From the NCBI RefSeq assembly GCF_025149915.1, contig NZ_CP102278.1, positions 3,048,920-3,112,919 of the forward strand: a stretch of DNA of 64,000 nt, written 5' to 3'. The notes under the pieces were generated by a model. It did not search any database. It saw only the letters and a list, made by a program, of their open reading frames with translations, and was not told the DNA's origin. Positions 8,035 through 17,441 of this stretch are shown here, piece after piece. Position 1 is the stretch's first letter, and each line of letters opens with the position of its first letter. The position numbers and the translations under genes are program-made. The DNA is from Coprococcus eutactus (lineage in GTDB: Bacteria > Bacillota > Clostridia > Lachnospirales > Lachnospiraceae).

Positions 8035-11000
8035 CTAGATGAAGTCGAAGGTTGCCTGCTCATAGGAAAGTTCCTGATATTCCAGCTCCTCCTGATCTGT
8101 CTTGCTTGTGTAGTCCACAACGACTGTCTGCTGCTTTCCGCCCACCATCTGCTGTCCCAGGATATAGTTCACGTCAAAGCGTCCGGTGATGGCCGGTGTC
8201 GCGCCACGGGCAGGTACGATGAGCTGCACATGATTAGCTGCCAGCATGGCAAATATAGGCTCCCAAATATATATATCTTTTGCAGCACCAAATGGGTTAT
8301 CGATAAATATAGTCTTGGACTGTATCGACTCCTCAGGTGCCAGACTGTACATTCCGGCAATGTAGTTGATGACAGCAACCAGAAACTGAATGTAGATTCC
8401 CTGAGACTGTCCCGTACTTCCAACAGCCTCCTCATATCTGAGATAACGGCTCTGTTCCTTTATTCTCTCCCTCTTGTAGAGGTTAAGCTTTATGGCGTTC
8501 ATATCTGTGACCATGACGCCGAACAGCTTCTTGAGTCCGAGGCAGTCACGGATGTACTTGATCCTCTTTCTCTCATCCTCGTAGGCATCCGCGCCTTTCA
8601 CTATGTCATCTATATAATCAGACATTCTCTGCTTTACAAATTCATCCTTCACATAAGGTATGGTGAGATCGACCATCTTGATCACATCATCGCCCACCGT
8701 GATGCGTGACAGCTTTGGAAGCTTCTCAAGCTCAGTCTTGACATCCATACATCTCTGTACACACTGATTCTCGAAGTTCTCCTTTATGGCAACCATATCC
8801 TCAATGCCCTTCTCGACGCGCTCCTTCTCTAGCTTGATGAACTCAATAATCTGAAGAAGATTTGCCAGAAGTTCCTTTGCCTGACTGTAGGTATCCGGAA
8901 CCTGCACATCCTGTCTGATCGTATTGGCCATCTCGAATACACCCATCTCCACTAGTGTATCCGCCGTCTGTCCCTTGAATCTCATGATTTCATTCTTTGC
9001 GCGGTCAAGAGCCTTCATGCTCCTGTCGTACTTCATAAGACTTGTCTCAAATAACTGTCTGAGGGTATCCATGTCTTCATCCAGTACATTTCCACCGGAC
9101 ACATCTATGTCATTTGTATCGACTATTCTCTTTACATCCTTGTACAGATCCACCATGAAACCATACTGCTTATAGTAATCGCTGTACGCCTTCTCAGCTT
9201 CTTTGAATATGCGGTTCATATCCGCAAGCACCGCATCTCCATTGGCTATGGCTGTATCTGCATCGGCTGCAGATATCTCCTCACGTACATAGCTGCCATC
9301 GCCGTATGTGCGGTTGATGTTCTCTATCGCATACTCTATGCTTCCCTCAAGCTTGCTATACGCCTTCTGGTCAGCCTTCTGCTGCTGCATCAGCGACGCC
9401 TCTATCAACGTGAGCCTTGCCAGCTCATCGTCCATCTCCCTGAGATTGTCCTCAGACGTCGGATAGAGCTCTCCTGCCCCGGCAAATACTGCCATGTCAA
9501 AGCCTCTCTTCTCTATGGTCTTCTGTATTCTGTCCATTGACTTCTTCAGCGCATCCATGAGCTTCTTCTTGTCCTCAAGATCCGGCGCATGCTCCTTTGA
9601 AACCGCCAGCATAGCCATAAATTCCTGTTCAAGCCGTTCATCTGAAATGTCCAAGGTCTCCTTGTATTCCTCTGGTATTCCGTCCTGCCATGCCGCAGCA
9701 GCCACGCCTGCACCATCTGTATTTTCAGCAACTCCCACATTCTCAGACTTCGGCAGATACGGTTCGAAATACTCCGTCCACTTGTACTGGATATCCTCTA
9801 TATTCCTTGTAAGCCCCGCAAGCTTTGCCTCAGTCTCTCCAACCGTCGTCGACCACTTCAGCACATCGCTCTGAAGTCCTAACAGCTTTGCCACAAGGTC
9901 AGATTTCCTCTGCTTATACTCGGCAAGTCTCTGCTCCTCCGGTCTTGCAAGATCCGACAGCTGCTCTATCATGACAAATGTCTGTCTTCTGTCAGATTCC
10001 TTCTGCTGACTCTGCTGCAGGTCTCCATATCTCTCGGTGTTATTCTTAAGCTCCGTCTCTGTAACCTTGATCGATGTCTTAAGCTCCTCAAGCTCATCCT
10101 TCTTATCGAGCAGTGCCTGGTTCAGCTCTCTCTCCCTGTCCTCGGCACCTGTATATCTCGCATCCACAAGCCTTGTGACAAATGCAAGATCCTCCTGATA
10201 AGTCGCAAGCTTCTCATTTATCAGACTGATCTCCTCCGTGAGACCTGCTATCTTATCAGCATTTGCCTTTCTGGCATCCTCTATGGAGTCCTTAGACATG
10301 AAATATTTCCTGTCTCTTCCTATGATAAGCATGTTCTCGGCGGGAACTATCGCTGAGTCTGAAAGCTTATCCATATCGTACACCATTACACATTCGCTGC
10401 CGGTGTCTATCGAACCGAGATTTATATCGTCCTCCAGACTATCAAATCCCTTTGTCACAACACTGTACGGTAGGTATGGATTTGCCTGAAGCAGCTCCTC
10501 CTTTGTATCACCCGGGAGTGCCGACAGATAATCCGCACCATGCATGGCCATGAGCCCATGTCTGGTGGAGATGTAGTTTATCACAGTCTCAGCACCCTCC
10601 GACGGCGGAAATGGTCTGCCATCCTCATAGCATTTCGCAAGCTTTGTCAGTCTGTCGATCTCCTGCTGACGCTTTATCGTCTCTGTTATGGTACCCCTTA
10701 TCCTGTCATTTATAACACCTGTTATATCCTGTAGATTCTCCACAGAGTATACTGCCATGATGCTGTCGAGCTGGCTTCCCGACTGCCTGTACGCCTCGGC
10801 GTCAAGCCTTGCATCCTCGCAGCTTCTCTCCAGCGCATCATACTCGGCCTGCACAGTCGTCAGTCTGTATCTGTCATCGTACAGCTTTGTCCTGCCATCT
10901 GCTATGGCTATCTCCAACTCTGTCATCTCAGCAAGTATCCTGTCAGACTCCTCCTGAGCCTTGTTCATCATATCCTTCACATCACCCACTACGAGCAGGT

Positions 11001-12510
11001 TGACCGATGCAGCCAGCTCACTTATGCGGGCACTTATCTCATCAATCTTGGCTGTGGCATCAGCGATATTGTTCTCCGCCACCGCCTGGGCGATCTCGCC
11101 CTCCCTCATGACCTTTCTGCAGTACTCCGCCTCCTCAAGTGCATGGTCATAGCTGGTCTGGGCCTCTTCCCTTGCCGCCATGAGCTCTGCAAGCTTCTTC
11201 TCATCACGGATGCGTCTGTTGTATGCATACACCGCCATCTTCTCACTGGATGATCCGATGTTATTTCTTATATTGTCGACTATCAGTCTGTTCTCATCGT
11301 ACTGTCGCTTGTTCTCCCTGTATACAAGGTAGTCATTTACACTCTCCTTGTAGCCGATCTGGTTTTTCAGCTCCGCAAGCTTCTTCTCGTTGTCCTCTAT
11401 CTGCGTGGCAGTGTCATCCATCTTGCGGTTCATGTCCTCAAGACGCAGATAATCCCTGGTGACCCTGAGATTTGCCAGACGCTTGTTCTGCTGTTCCATC
11501 TGCTCCCCGGCGTCAGCCTTTGCCTTCGCCAGCTCCTCCATATGTGTGTCGCCCTCCTGTGTACACGCCCTTCCTGTGGCATATACATCGGCCAGGCCCT
11601 TACATATCCTGTCGTTGTCCTCGTAGAGACCTATACATGAGTTCACCTTGCCCTCGAGCACATTTATCAATTCTATCTGGTGGTCATAGTTGGCTATGTC
11701 ACGCTTTCTCTGTGCCAGAACGTTCAGCTTGTCCTTGATGTCGAGAAGAGTCTCTGCCATGGTGTCTTCCTCACCGTTTCGTCCTGTCTTTGTGGCAAAT
11801 GCCTTCTCTATGATCTCCTCTATGAGCAGATCCTCCACGACCTTCCTTGTGGTCCTGTAATTTGTCTCAAAATACGTTCTTACGTGCCCCTCTGTCTTGT
11901 TGATTCCACGTATGATCTCCCAGTGGCTCTCATGGAGACCATAGCCGCTTATAAATCTCTGGTACTCGCCCTTCTTGTCAAATACCCTGACCTCCAGACT
12001 CATATCCCTGTGTCCGAGATCCTTGAGATACGTCTTTAAACCATTGAATGTGATCCTCTCATTGCCCTCCGACAAAGGAAGATTCACTATGTCATTCTTG
12101 TTATATTCCCTGTAGAAAATGCAGTAATTAAAATACTCTATGGATGCAGTGTCCTTCTGTACCTCCCCGGCATCCGCCGTATCCTTTGCCTTTCTGGCAC
12201 AGAATCCGGTGGTCATGTATCTGTAGCCTTCCTTTATATCCGCCTCGTCAAGCTTCCACTCGATCAGCGAATGGATGACTGTGTTGCCGCCGCCCGCACG
12301 GAAAAGCTTCTCCACAGGCTGCTTCTCATCCAGAGTACAGTTCGGTATCAGGTTCTGAAGGAGCAGAAGCATGAGAATACTCTTTCCTCCTCCATTTGCC
12401 AGATCATACAGCGTGTTCTTGCCATACATTCTCATGGTGAAGTCATCGTACTGCTGTGTACCAAAGTTATATTTTACATTGTTGACCCTTATCCTGTTGA
12501 TACTAGGCAT
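8035..12510 (-). CDS. SMC-like ATPase of a Wadjet/MksB-type complex (JetC-like)
   Basis: 1491 residues with an N-terminal P-loop half, a very long coiled coil (about 300-1300) interrupted by a hinge-like region, and a C-terminal ATPase half, the SMC/MukB/JetC layout. The P-loop reads LANGGGKS (37-44): the first glycine of GxxxxGKS is Leu. The Walker B region is TIFIDNPFG (about 1400-1408), with Asn where the catalytic Glu usually sits. A signature-like GSTGQSQG lies before it. The start at 12510 overlaps the JetB-like stop by 8 bases and has GGAGGTGA 8 bases upstream; the longer reading to 12561 lacks a ribosome site. Acts on DNA with the two upstream partners. Confidence 0.82.
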   Translation of the reverse strand: MPSINRIRVNNVKYNFGTQQYDDFTMRMYGKNTLYDLANGGGKSILMLLLLQNLIPNCTLDEKQPVEKLFRAGGGNTVIHSLIEWKLDEADIKEGYRYMTTGFCARKAKDTADAGEVQKDTASIEYFNYCIFYREYNKNDIVNLPLSEGNERITFNGLKTYLKDLGHRDMSLEVRVFDKKGEYQRFISGYGLHESHWEIIRGINKTEGHVRTYFETNYRTTRKVVEDLLIEEIIEKAFATKTGRNGEEDTMAETLLDIKDKLNVLAQRKRDIANYDHQIELINVLEGKVNSCIGLYEDNDRICKGLADVYATGRACTQEGDTHMEELAKAKADAGEQMEQQNKRLANLRVTRDYLRLEDMNRKMDDTATQIEDNEKKLAELKNQIGYKESVNDYLVYRENKRQYDENRLIVDNIRNNIGSSSEKMAVYAYNRRIRDEKKLAELMAAREEAQTSYDHALEEAEYCRKVMREGEIAQAVAENNIADATAKIDEISARISELAASVNLLVVGDVKDMMNKAQEESDRILAEMTELEIAIADGRTKLYDDRYRLTTVQAEYDALERSCEDARLDAEAYRQSGSQLDSIMAVYSVENLQDITGVINDRIRGTITETIKRQQEIDRLTKLAKCYEDGRPFPPSEGAETVINYISTRHGLMAMHGADYLSALPGDTKEELLQANPYLPYSVVTKGFDSLEDDINLGSIDTGSECVMVYDMDKLSDSAIVPAENMLIIGRDRKYFMSKDSIEDARKANADKIAGLTEEISLINEKLATYQEDLAFVTRLVDARYTGAEDRERELNQALLDKKDELEELKTSIKVTETELKNNTERYGDLQQSQQKESDRRQTFVMIEQLSDLARPEEQRLAEYKQRKSDLVAKLLGLQSDVLKWSTTVGETEAKLAGLTRNIEDIQYKWTEYFEPYLPKSENVGVAENTDGAGVAAAAWQDGIPEEYKETLDISDERLEQEFMAMLAVSKEHAPDLEDKKKLMDALKKSMDRIQKTIEKRGFDMAVFAGAGELYPTSEDNLREMDDELARLTLIEASLMQQQKADQKAYSKLEGSIEYAIENINRTYGDGSYVREEISAADADTAIANGDAVLADMNRIFKEAEKAYSDYYKQYGFMVDLYKDVKRIVDTNDIDVSGGNVLDEDMDTLRQLFETSLMKYDRSMKALDRAKNEIMRFKGQTADTLVEMGVFEMANTIRQDVQVPDTYSQAKELLANLLQIIEFIKLEKERVEKGIEDMVAIKENFENQCVQRCMDVKTELEKLPKLSRITVGDDVIKMVDLTIPYVKDEFVKQRMSDYIDDIVKGADAYEDERKRIKYIRDCLGLKKLFGVMVTDMNAIKLNLYKRERIKEQSRYLRYEEAVGSTGQSQGIYIQFLVAVINYIAGMYSLAPEESIQSKTIFIDNPFGAAKDIYIWEPIFAMLAANHVQLIVPARGATPAITGRFDVNYILGQQMVGGKQQTVVVDYTSKTDQEELEYQELSYEQATFDFI

Positions 12511-13222
12511 CCTCTTCTTCACCTCCAAGCAACTGATACAGCCGTCCTCTGTATTCCTCAAAATAGTTCTCCGACAAAGCCTTCATCCTGTCTGTCGGAT
12601 AGTACCTGTCCGCATTCTCCACAAATAACCGCTGGGCCGACATGAAGTTGAACACCAGCTTCACATAACCCGCCCGGGATGCCTTGGACGCCCTGGCGCT
12701 GTCGCCCTCCTGATTGCCCGTCACCGCCGGGAGTTCATCCCACAGAAGCGCTATCGCCTTGAAGCTGTCCTGCTCCACCTCATCAGTTGACAGAACATCA
12801 AGCTTCTTCGTTATGTCCGCAAGATATTTGCTTGTCTCATCTATAATGTTCTCTGACTTCACATACTCCCTGAACTGATAGCTGGATGAATCCTTGTAAA
12901 AATAGAGAAGTGTCATATACATAATGAAGTAACACAGATAGAGCTCCTTGTTCAGACGAAGTCCCAGAAGCTTCTTCATGTCGTCATTTGTATAGCCAAA
13001 TACCCGGTTGCCCTCACCGGCTGTTATATACAGGCTGTCATTGTACTCGTACAGTGACAGGTTCATCTTCTTCATCATATTCATGACAATATCGTACACC
13101 TCGGCATTGCCGTAGAACTCATCGTACAGCGGGCCATTGTCGGGATGCTTCTTACAGATCTCCTCACCTGATATTAACTTGGAATATATCTCTATCGCCT
13201 TGTCCAGATTCTTACTTTCCAT
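12503..13222 (-). CDS. KITE/MksE-type subunit (DUF6063, JetB-like)
   Basis: 239 residues, acidic and helical, without membrane segments. It matches the general form of small winged-helix subunits (MksE/JetB) that pair with kleisin in MukBEF-like complexes; I assign it to the DUF6063 type from its place between a JetA-like and a JetC-like gene and its opening ESKNLDKAIEIYSKLI. AGGAG lies 6 bases before the ATG. The 3' end overlaps the SMC gene by 8 bases, so translation is coupled. The family call is partly by context. Confidence 0.7.
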   Translation of the reverse strand: MESKNLDKAIEIYSKLISGEEICKKHPDNGPLYDEFYGNAEVYDIVMNMMKKMNLSLYEYNDSLYITAGEGNRVFGYTNDDMKKLLGLRLNKELYLCYFIMYMTLLYFYKDSSSYQFREYVKSENIIDETSKYLADITKKLDVLSTDEVEQDSFKAIALLWDELPAVTGNQEGDSARASKASRAGYVKLVFNFMSAQRLFVENADRYYPTDRMKALSENYFEEYRGRLYQLLGGEEEDA

Positions 13223-13238
13223 CTTTTTCTCCTGTGAC

Positions 13239-13351
13239 GCTGCTGATTTTTTGTTTTATGAGGCTGTATATGAATGTATATATAACTCGTATTCCCTCAC
13301 TGAGTTATATATAATTCACATACAGCCACTCCACTCACTGAAATCAGCAGC
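13239..13351. repeat. Large two-tier inverted repeat between the jetA-like and jetB-like genes
   Basis: Outer perfect 11-bp arms GCTGCTGATTT/AAATCAGCAGC (13239-13249 with 13341-13351) enclose inner arms of about 26 bases (13262-13288 with 13302-13327). The inner arms start GGCTGTATATGA and end TATATAACTC, pairing with few mismatches around a 13-base loop. The whole occupies most of the 200-base gap and ends 9 bases before the AGGAG ribosome site of the jetB-like gene. There is no T-run on the coding side, so it is not a normal terminator. It could be a MITE-like remnant, an mRNA processing site or a translational control structure. Confidence 0.75.
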
Positions 13352-13422
13352 TGTTCTTCTAAATATATATATAATTTAATTATGTTACTTCAAATCACTT
13401 AACTTTCTCCGCTCAGTTACTC

Positions 13423-15051
13423 TCAGCTGGTTTTGTTAAACTGAATTCCCGTAACATACATGTCCTCGCCAATCTGTATCTCTTCGTCTGGATGGAATTC
13501 CAGTGTAAATGTCATGCCTCTGAACGCATCCAGTGTGAGTTCTGGCGCGTACATCTCACGTGAGAGTCCGGAACCGCCATGCCCCATATCACCATCGGTT
13601 TGATTCTGCAAAATAGCAATACCTTTGCCTGTTTTTATCCTCTCTATGTGATCCACCAACATTCCCTCTAGCATGGTATCCGGCTTCTTCAGGATCTCAT
13701 CCACACTGTACCTGTCCTTCTGCGCCAGGTGTGTGAGGAAGGAATAGTAATCCTTGTTGTCATATATCTCCTTGCCAAACTTCACCTCCAGAATTCCATT
13801 AAATTCCTTGAGACTCAGGTGTCCCCATTTGCTCAACTGGTCAAGGAGTTCGTGGAACAGTTTTGTGAAGTTGGCACTTATCTGCTCATCGAGCAGTTCA
13901 TCTTCGTAACGGAAGTTCGGATCTAGCTGTTCCTTCTTCACCTTTGTTGTTTTCGCATTGTCCTCGGACTTCAGCGTGAGCATGTGATCTATGGATGTCA
14001 TACTAAATGTTTTCACGATCCTCGGAGCAAAGAGAGGCGCAAGTATAGTGAGCATCTTATCCGGTCTGTCATCTTTTATAATGCTCTGAAGCTGTCCTGC
14101 AAAGTCAAATGCAGGTCTCAGCTTCTGAAGCTTTGCCTTGTGTATAATATTGTCCGATATGTTCTGAAGCTCCATGGTGCTGCTTATCAGACTTCCGTGC
14201 TTGATGATCGTCCGTTTGAGCTCAAGCTCAAGCTGGCTTATCTCCTCCATTGCTTTCATGTTTCCCTTGCCCATGTTGTCGTAGCTCGCCTTGGTGATCG
14301 CCTTGTCAACCAGTGCCTTGTTCTTGGCAAACAGCTTCTGCTCGTCAGCGAACCATTTGCCGACAGTCTTCATATAATTCTCATATTCTTCTGCGCCCTT
14401 AAACACATCTATGGACAGAAGATTCACTATCTCATCCTTCTCTCGGATAAGCCTGTTCACTTCACTATTTATCCTGCGCACGACCTCGATACCGCCACGG
14501 AAGTTCTCTCCAACGATCATTTTTTCCAGAAGAAGCTGCTGCACGTTGATCTTGCTCTCGTCCTTGATCTCCTTGGTGTCCAGATAGAATTCGATTCCAT
14601 CCGCAGTAATGAAATACAGAACCTTGCCATCCACTATATGGCTGTCTATCAGCTTCACTCGTCCCGTCTTGCGCTGCTTCTTTCCCGGATCATAGAACGT
14701 GAATTCAAATGCTCTTCCATCGTTCTTGATCTTGTCAAATATATACATTATCAGGTCAGTCCTATCCTCCTCCGCAATCTCCACGTCGAAATCACGGTCG
14801 AGAAGCTGCCCCATAAATTCTTCATATTCGTCATATGACACCTCACGCTCATTGAAGCTGTTCTCCTGAATAAAAAAACGCAGAACCGCCATGGTTATAT
14901 AACCCATGTCCAGCTGTGCATAGCGCCCTTCCTTATACTGCGCAAATGTGGTCTCAGCCAGAACAAAGAACGGGTAATATTTCCTTAGGTTCTGCATTCT
15001 CGCATTGTGTTCTTCGATTATGTCATTTATCATCACGTATTTAAGTGCCAT
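13423..15051 (-). CDS. Kleisin-like JetA-family protein (DUF5716)
   Basis: 542 residues, soluble. Opening MALKYVMINDIIEEHNARMQ, a helical middle with coiled-coil (about 205-330), and a C-terminal winged-helix-like part (about 400-540). This matches the JetA/MksF-like kleisin family recorded as DUF5716 and renamed as Wadjet JetA family. It is the first gene of the set JetA-JetB-JetC. The ribosome site is weak (AGAGAAG). A good promoter with a palindrome over its spacer lies upstream. No JetD nuclease gene (Toprim-like) is found on either side, so plasmid-cutting Wadjet activity is not supported here. Confidence 0.75.
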   Translation of the reverse strand: MALKYVMINDIIEEHNARMQNLRKYYPFFVLAETTFAQYKEGRYAQLDMGYITMAVLRFFIQENSFNEREVSYDEYEEFMGQLLDRDFDVEIAEEDRTDLIMYIFDKIKNDGRAFEFTFYDPGKKQRKTGRVKLIDSHIVDGKVLYFITADGIEFYLDTKEIKDESKINVQQLLLEKMIVGENFRGGIEVVRRINSEVNRLIREKDEIVNLLSIDVFKGAEEYENYMKTVGKWFADEQKLFAKNKALVDKAITKASYDNMGKGNMKAMEEISQLELELKRTIIKHGSLISSTMELQNISDNIIHKAKLQKLRPAFDFAGQLQSIIKDDRPDKMLTILAPLFAPRIVKTFSMTSIDHMLTLKSEDNAKTTKVKKEQLDPNFRYEDELLDEQISANFTKLFHELLDQLSKWGHLSLKEFNGILEVKFGKEIYDNKDYYSFLTHLAQKDRYSVDEILKKPDTMLEGMLVDHIERIKTGKGIAILQNQTDGDMGHGGSGLSREMYAPELTLDAFRGMTFTLEFHPDEEIQIGEDMYVTGIQFNKTS

Positions 15052-15096
15052 ATCTTCTCTATCTCTGTACTTTCCTGATTATTGTCATACAAAGTT

Positions 15097-15125
15097 AGTA
15101 TACCATGGTACATTTACCGATACAA
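15097..15125 (-). promoter_or_regulatory. Probable promoter of the JetABC-like operon with palindromic operator
   Basis: Minus strand -35 TTGTAT (15125-15120), 17-base spacer, -10 TATACT (15102-15097), about 45 bases before the jetA-like start. The 10-bp palindrome TACCATGGTA (15101-15110) covers the edge of the -10 and the spacer, a good place for a repressor. Confidence 0.5.
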
Positions 15126-15143
15126 ACTAATCTGTCACTTTTT

Positions 15144-15176
15144 ACGGCTGTTTTTACCATACAGCCGTCTTTTTTT
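15144..15176 (+). terminator. Orphan plus-strand intrinsic terminator
   Basis: Hairpin ACGGCTGT/ACAGCCGT with a 9-base loop followed by CTTTTTTT on the plus strand. Both neighbouring genes are on the minus strand, and the minus-strand reading has no T-run, so it would stop antisense transcripts or is left from a lost plus-strand gene. Confidence 0.55.
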
Positions 15177-15193
15177 CAGGAATCGTACGCTGT

Positions 15194-16327
15194 TTATTGC
15201 TGTCCTGCCCTTTCACAGACAGCTTCCATAAAATCAGCAGCACCTCTGCTATCCTGTCCCTGATCATTTATTCCAAAATACCCCAGCTTGTAGTCATCAC
15301 AATCACCAACTATCCTGAACTGGATCAGAACCGTCACCTGCGCCCCTTTATATTCTGCATTTCCATCAAACTCTACAATATCGTCTCCATCTGTTGAAAT
15401 AAATGTCGACCAGTGTTCATCAGTACAAAACAGGTCAAGACCTTCTCCATATGTAGTGTCATCATTCTCAAAAACCGTCTGTTCCTTGATAAAGTCTATC
15501 CTCTTATCCGGAAGATCCGCTGCGGCCTTTCCGATGCCAGCCTCACCAATTCCTGCAATACTCAATATTACCGTCAACATTATTGCCAGCACCTTGAAGA
15601 ACTTGTTCTCCCTGAATCTCTCCCATTTTCTCACATTAAGTGCAAATGCCAATATTCCACCCACAACAGCTCCGCCTATATGCGCATATATGTCAATATT
15701 TTCCTCATATGTGTATATGGCATATATCACAACAAGCACTATGGCTATGGTCATATCCCTTCTGCTTGCCTTTTTGCTTCCCATTACGGACAGAAAAACA
15801 GCTGCGCACATAACTCCAAACACTGCCCCTGAAGCGCCTATTGAAAAATGCATTCTGCTCGGATCCATTACGTGTGACAGGTTCATGGATATAAGTCCTG
15901 ATACAATTCCTGAGACAAAGTATATGATGGTCATACGAAGGGAACCCAGCTTCTTTTCCACCGTCGAACCGAACATGAACAGCGCAAACATATTTCCAAC
16001 CAAATGATCAAATCCCGAATGAAGAAACATTGATGAAAGAAGTCTTCCATATTCTTTATTGAGTTTGACGTACTCATAGTTGAGTCCGCCCGTCCTCGAA
16101 TAGTTGTCAACACCGATGCACATGATTCCGGCTATAACATTTGCCAATATCAACGTGATCGTAACGATGGGGATCATTCTCTTCATCTGCGGCTGCTGAA
16201 ATTCCCCGCCACCCATCTGCTCCGGGCGGATCACGTACGCTGTGTCCTGATCTTTATACATATAGTTACTGTCTTCATAGCTTTGACCGTCTCCTCCAAA
16301 TCCATATTCGCATCTGTTATCTTCCAT
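15194..16327 (-). CDS. Rhomboid-family intramembrane serine protease
   Basis: 377 residues. Cytosolic N-terminus of about 50, then six or seven helices. Catalytic motif GASGAVFG (Ser166) and AHIGGAVVGG (His216), with the supporting HLVGNMFALFMFG (His108, Asn112). The enzyme cleaves membrane proteins within the bilayer; the substrate is unknown. After the last helix (about 250-270) there is an extra C-terminal domain of about 105 residues with beta character, which the minimal rhomboid core lacks. GGGAG lies 9 bases before the ATG. It follows the dehydrogenase gene by 58 bases and may be co-transcribed with it. Confidence 0.92.
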   Translation of the reverse strand: MEDNRCEYGFGGDGQSYEDSNYMYKDQDTAYVIRPEQMGGGEFQQPQMKRMIPIVTITLILANVIAGIMCIGVDNYSRTGGLNYEYVKLNKEYGRLLSSMFLHSGFDHLVGNMFALFMFGSTVEKKLGSLRMTIIYFVSGIVSGLISMNLSHVMDPSRMHFSIGASGAVFGVMCAAVFLSVMGSKKASRRDMTIAIVLVVIYAIYTYEENIDIYAHIGGAVVGGILAFALNVRKWERFRENKFFKVLAIMLTVILSIAGIGEAGIGKAAADLPDKRIDFIKEQTVFENDDTTYGEGLDLFCTDEHWSTFISTDGDDIVEFDGNAEYKGAQVTVLIQFRIVGDCDDYKLGYFGINDQGQDSRGAADFMEAVCERAGQQ

Positions 16328-16385
16328 ATAATAATACTCCCTATGTTTTTACAGTTCATCAGTATCCGTTTTCATCTTTGAATCA

Positions 16386-17441
16386 TCAATCAAATACCCT
16401 CTTAAGCACCTCGTCCTCATAGAGTACCTTCTTGGCAAGCTCCCTGTACTTCTCCTCGTGAAGATAAGTATGTCTGTGTGGCTTGATCTGCGGTGCCATA
16501 TCTATCGCCTTCGCAAAGTCCTCCCTCTTCAGGTCAAGTGTGGCTACATAATCCCAGAAACCTGTCTTCTCAAATATAGCATTTACCCTGACATATCTGT
16601 GATCCTGTACGACCGCCATTATATAGGTAGCGATTCCAACCTGTATTCCGTGAAGCTGAGGCTGCTCAAGCATCTTATCCAGAGCATGTGATATCAGATG
16701 CTCACTTCCTGATGTAGGTGTGCTTCCGCCTGCTATCTCATTTGCAACACCGCTCATGGCAAGTGAATCGAGAAGCTCTTTCAGGAACAGATCATCCTTT
16801 ATCGTCTCAAATGGAGTTCTGACGAAACTGTTCACCGCCTTCTTTGCTATCATGACGGCAAAATCGTTCATCTCTGAGTAGCCAAGCTCGGACTCAAAGA
16901 GCCAGTCGTATAGCGATGTGATCTTGGAAACCATGTCGCCGATTCCTGAATAGAGGAATCTCTCCGGAGCTGATTTGATGATCTCCGTGTCCGCTATTAT
17001 TCCGTATGCCATTCTGGCTGGCACCGATGTACGACGGCCATTTACCATGAGTGACGCGCTGGCGCTTGAAAATCCATCCGAAGATGCCGATGTCGGAATA
17101 CTTATAAATGGAAGCTTTCTGAGGTACGCCGCATACTTTGCCACATCGATAACCTTTCCGCCGCCGATGCCCACTATCACCTGAGCCTTTGCATCTATGT
17201 CAAATGCAAGTCTTATTATGTCCTCTATATTGGTAGAATCCAGCTCTCTGTATTCCACTACAGTCACATTCTCCTCCTTGAGTGAGTCCATAACCTGCTG
17301 CCCGAACATATCAATGAGTCCGTTTCCAAAATATATAACCGCATTCTTCATCCCAGCGCCCGCTATATATTTTCCCAAATTGTTCAAGGTTCCCTTTCCT
17401 ATCTTTAGTATTGTAGGTATTGCTATATGACTTCCTGCCAT
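16386..17441 (-). CDS. sn-Glycerol-1-phosphate dehydrogenase-like, iron/zinc alcohol dehydrogenase superfamily
   Basis: 351 residues, resembling the EgsA/AraM group that reduces dihydroxyacetone phosphate to sn-glycerol-1-phosphate. Nucleotide-binding motif GIGGGKVIDV (91-100), then PTSASSDGFSS, and metal-site motifs around GIGD and in GSEHLISHALD and HGIQVGIAT. GGGAGGAAGATC precedes the ATG at 17441. In bacteria the product may feed archaeal-type or heptaprenyl lipids; no lipid gene is adjacent to confirm this, so specificity is inferred from overall family likeness. Confidence 0.82.
   Translation of the reverse strand: MAGSHIAIPTILKIGKGTLNNLGKYIAGAGMKNAVIYFGNGLIDMFGQQVMDSLKEENVTVVEYRELDSTNIEDIIRLAFDIDAKAQVIVGIGGGKVIDVAKYAAYLRKLPFISIPTSASSDGFSSASASLMVNGRRTSVPARMAYGIIADTEIIKSAPERFLYSGIGDMVSKITSLYDWLFESELGYSEMNDFAVMIAKKAVNSFVRTPFETIKDDLFLKELLDSLAMSGVANEIAGGSTPTSGSEHLISHALDKMLEQPQLHGIQVGIATYIMAVVQDHRYVRVNAIFEKTGFWDYVATLDLKREDFAKAIDMAPQIKPHRHTYLHEEKYRELAKKVLYEDEVLKRVFD

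Noticed and set aside
8035..15051. Calling the operon a working Wadjet plasmid-defence system
   Set aside because: JetD, the nuclease subunit needed to cut circular DNA, is not present nearby.
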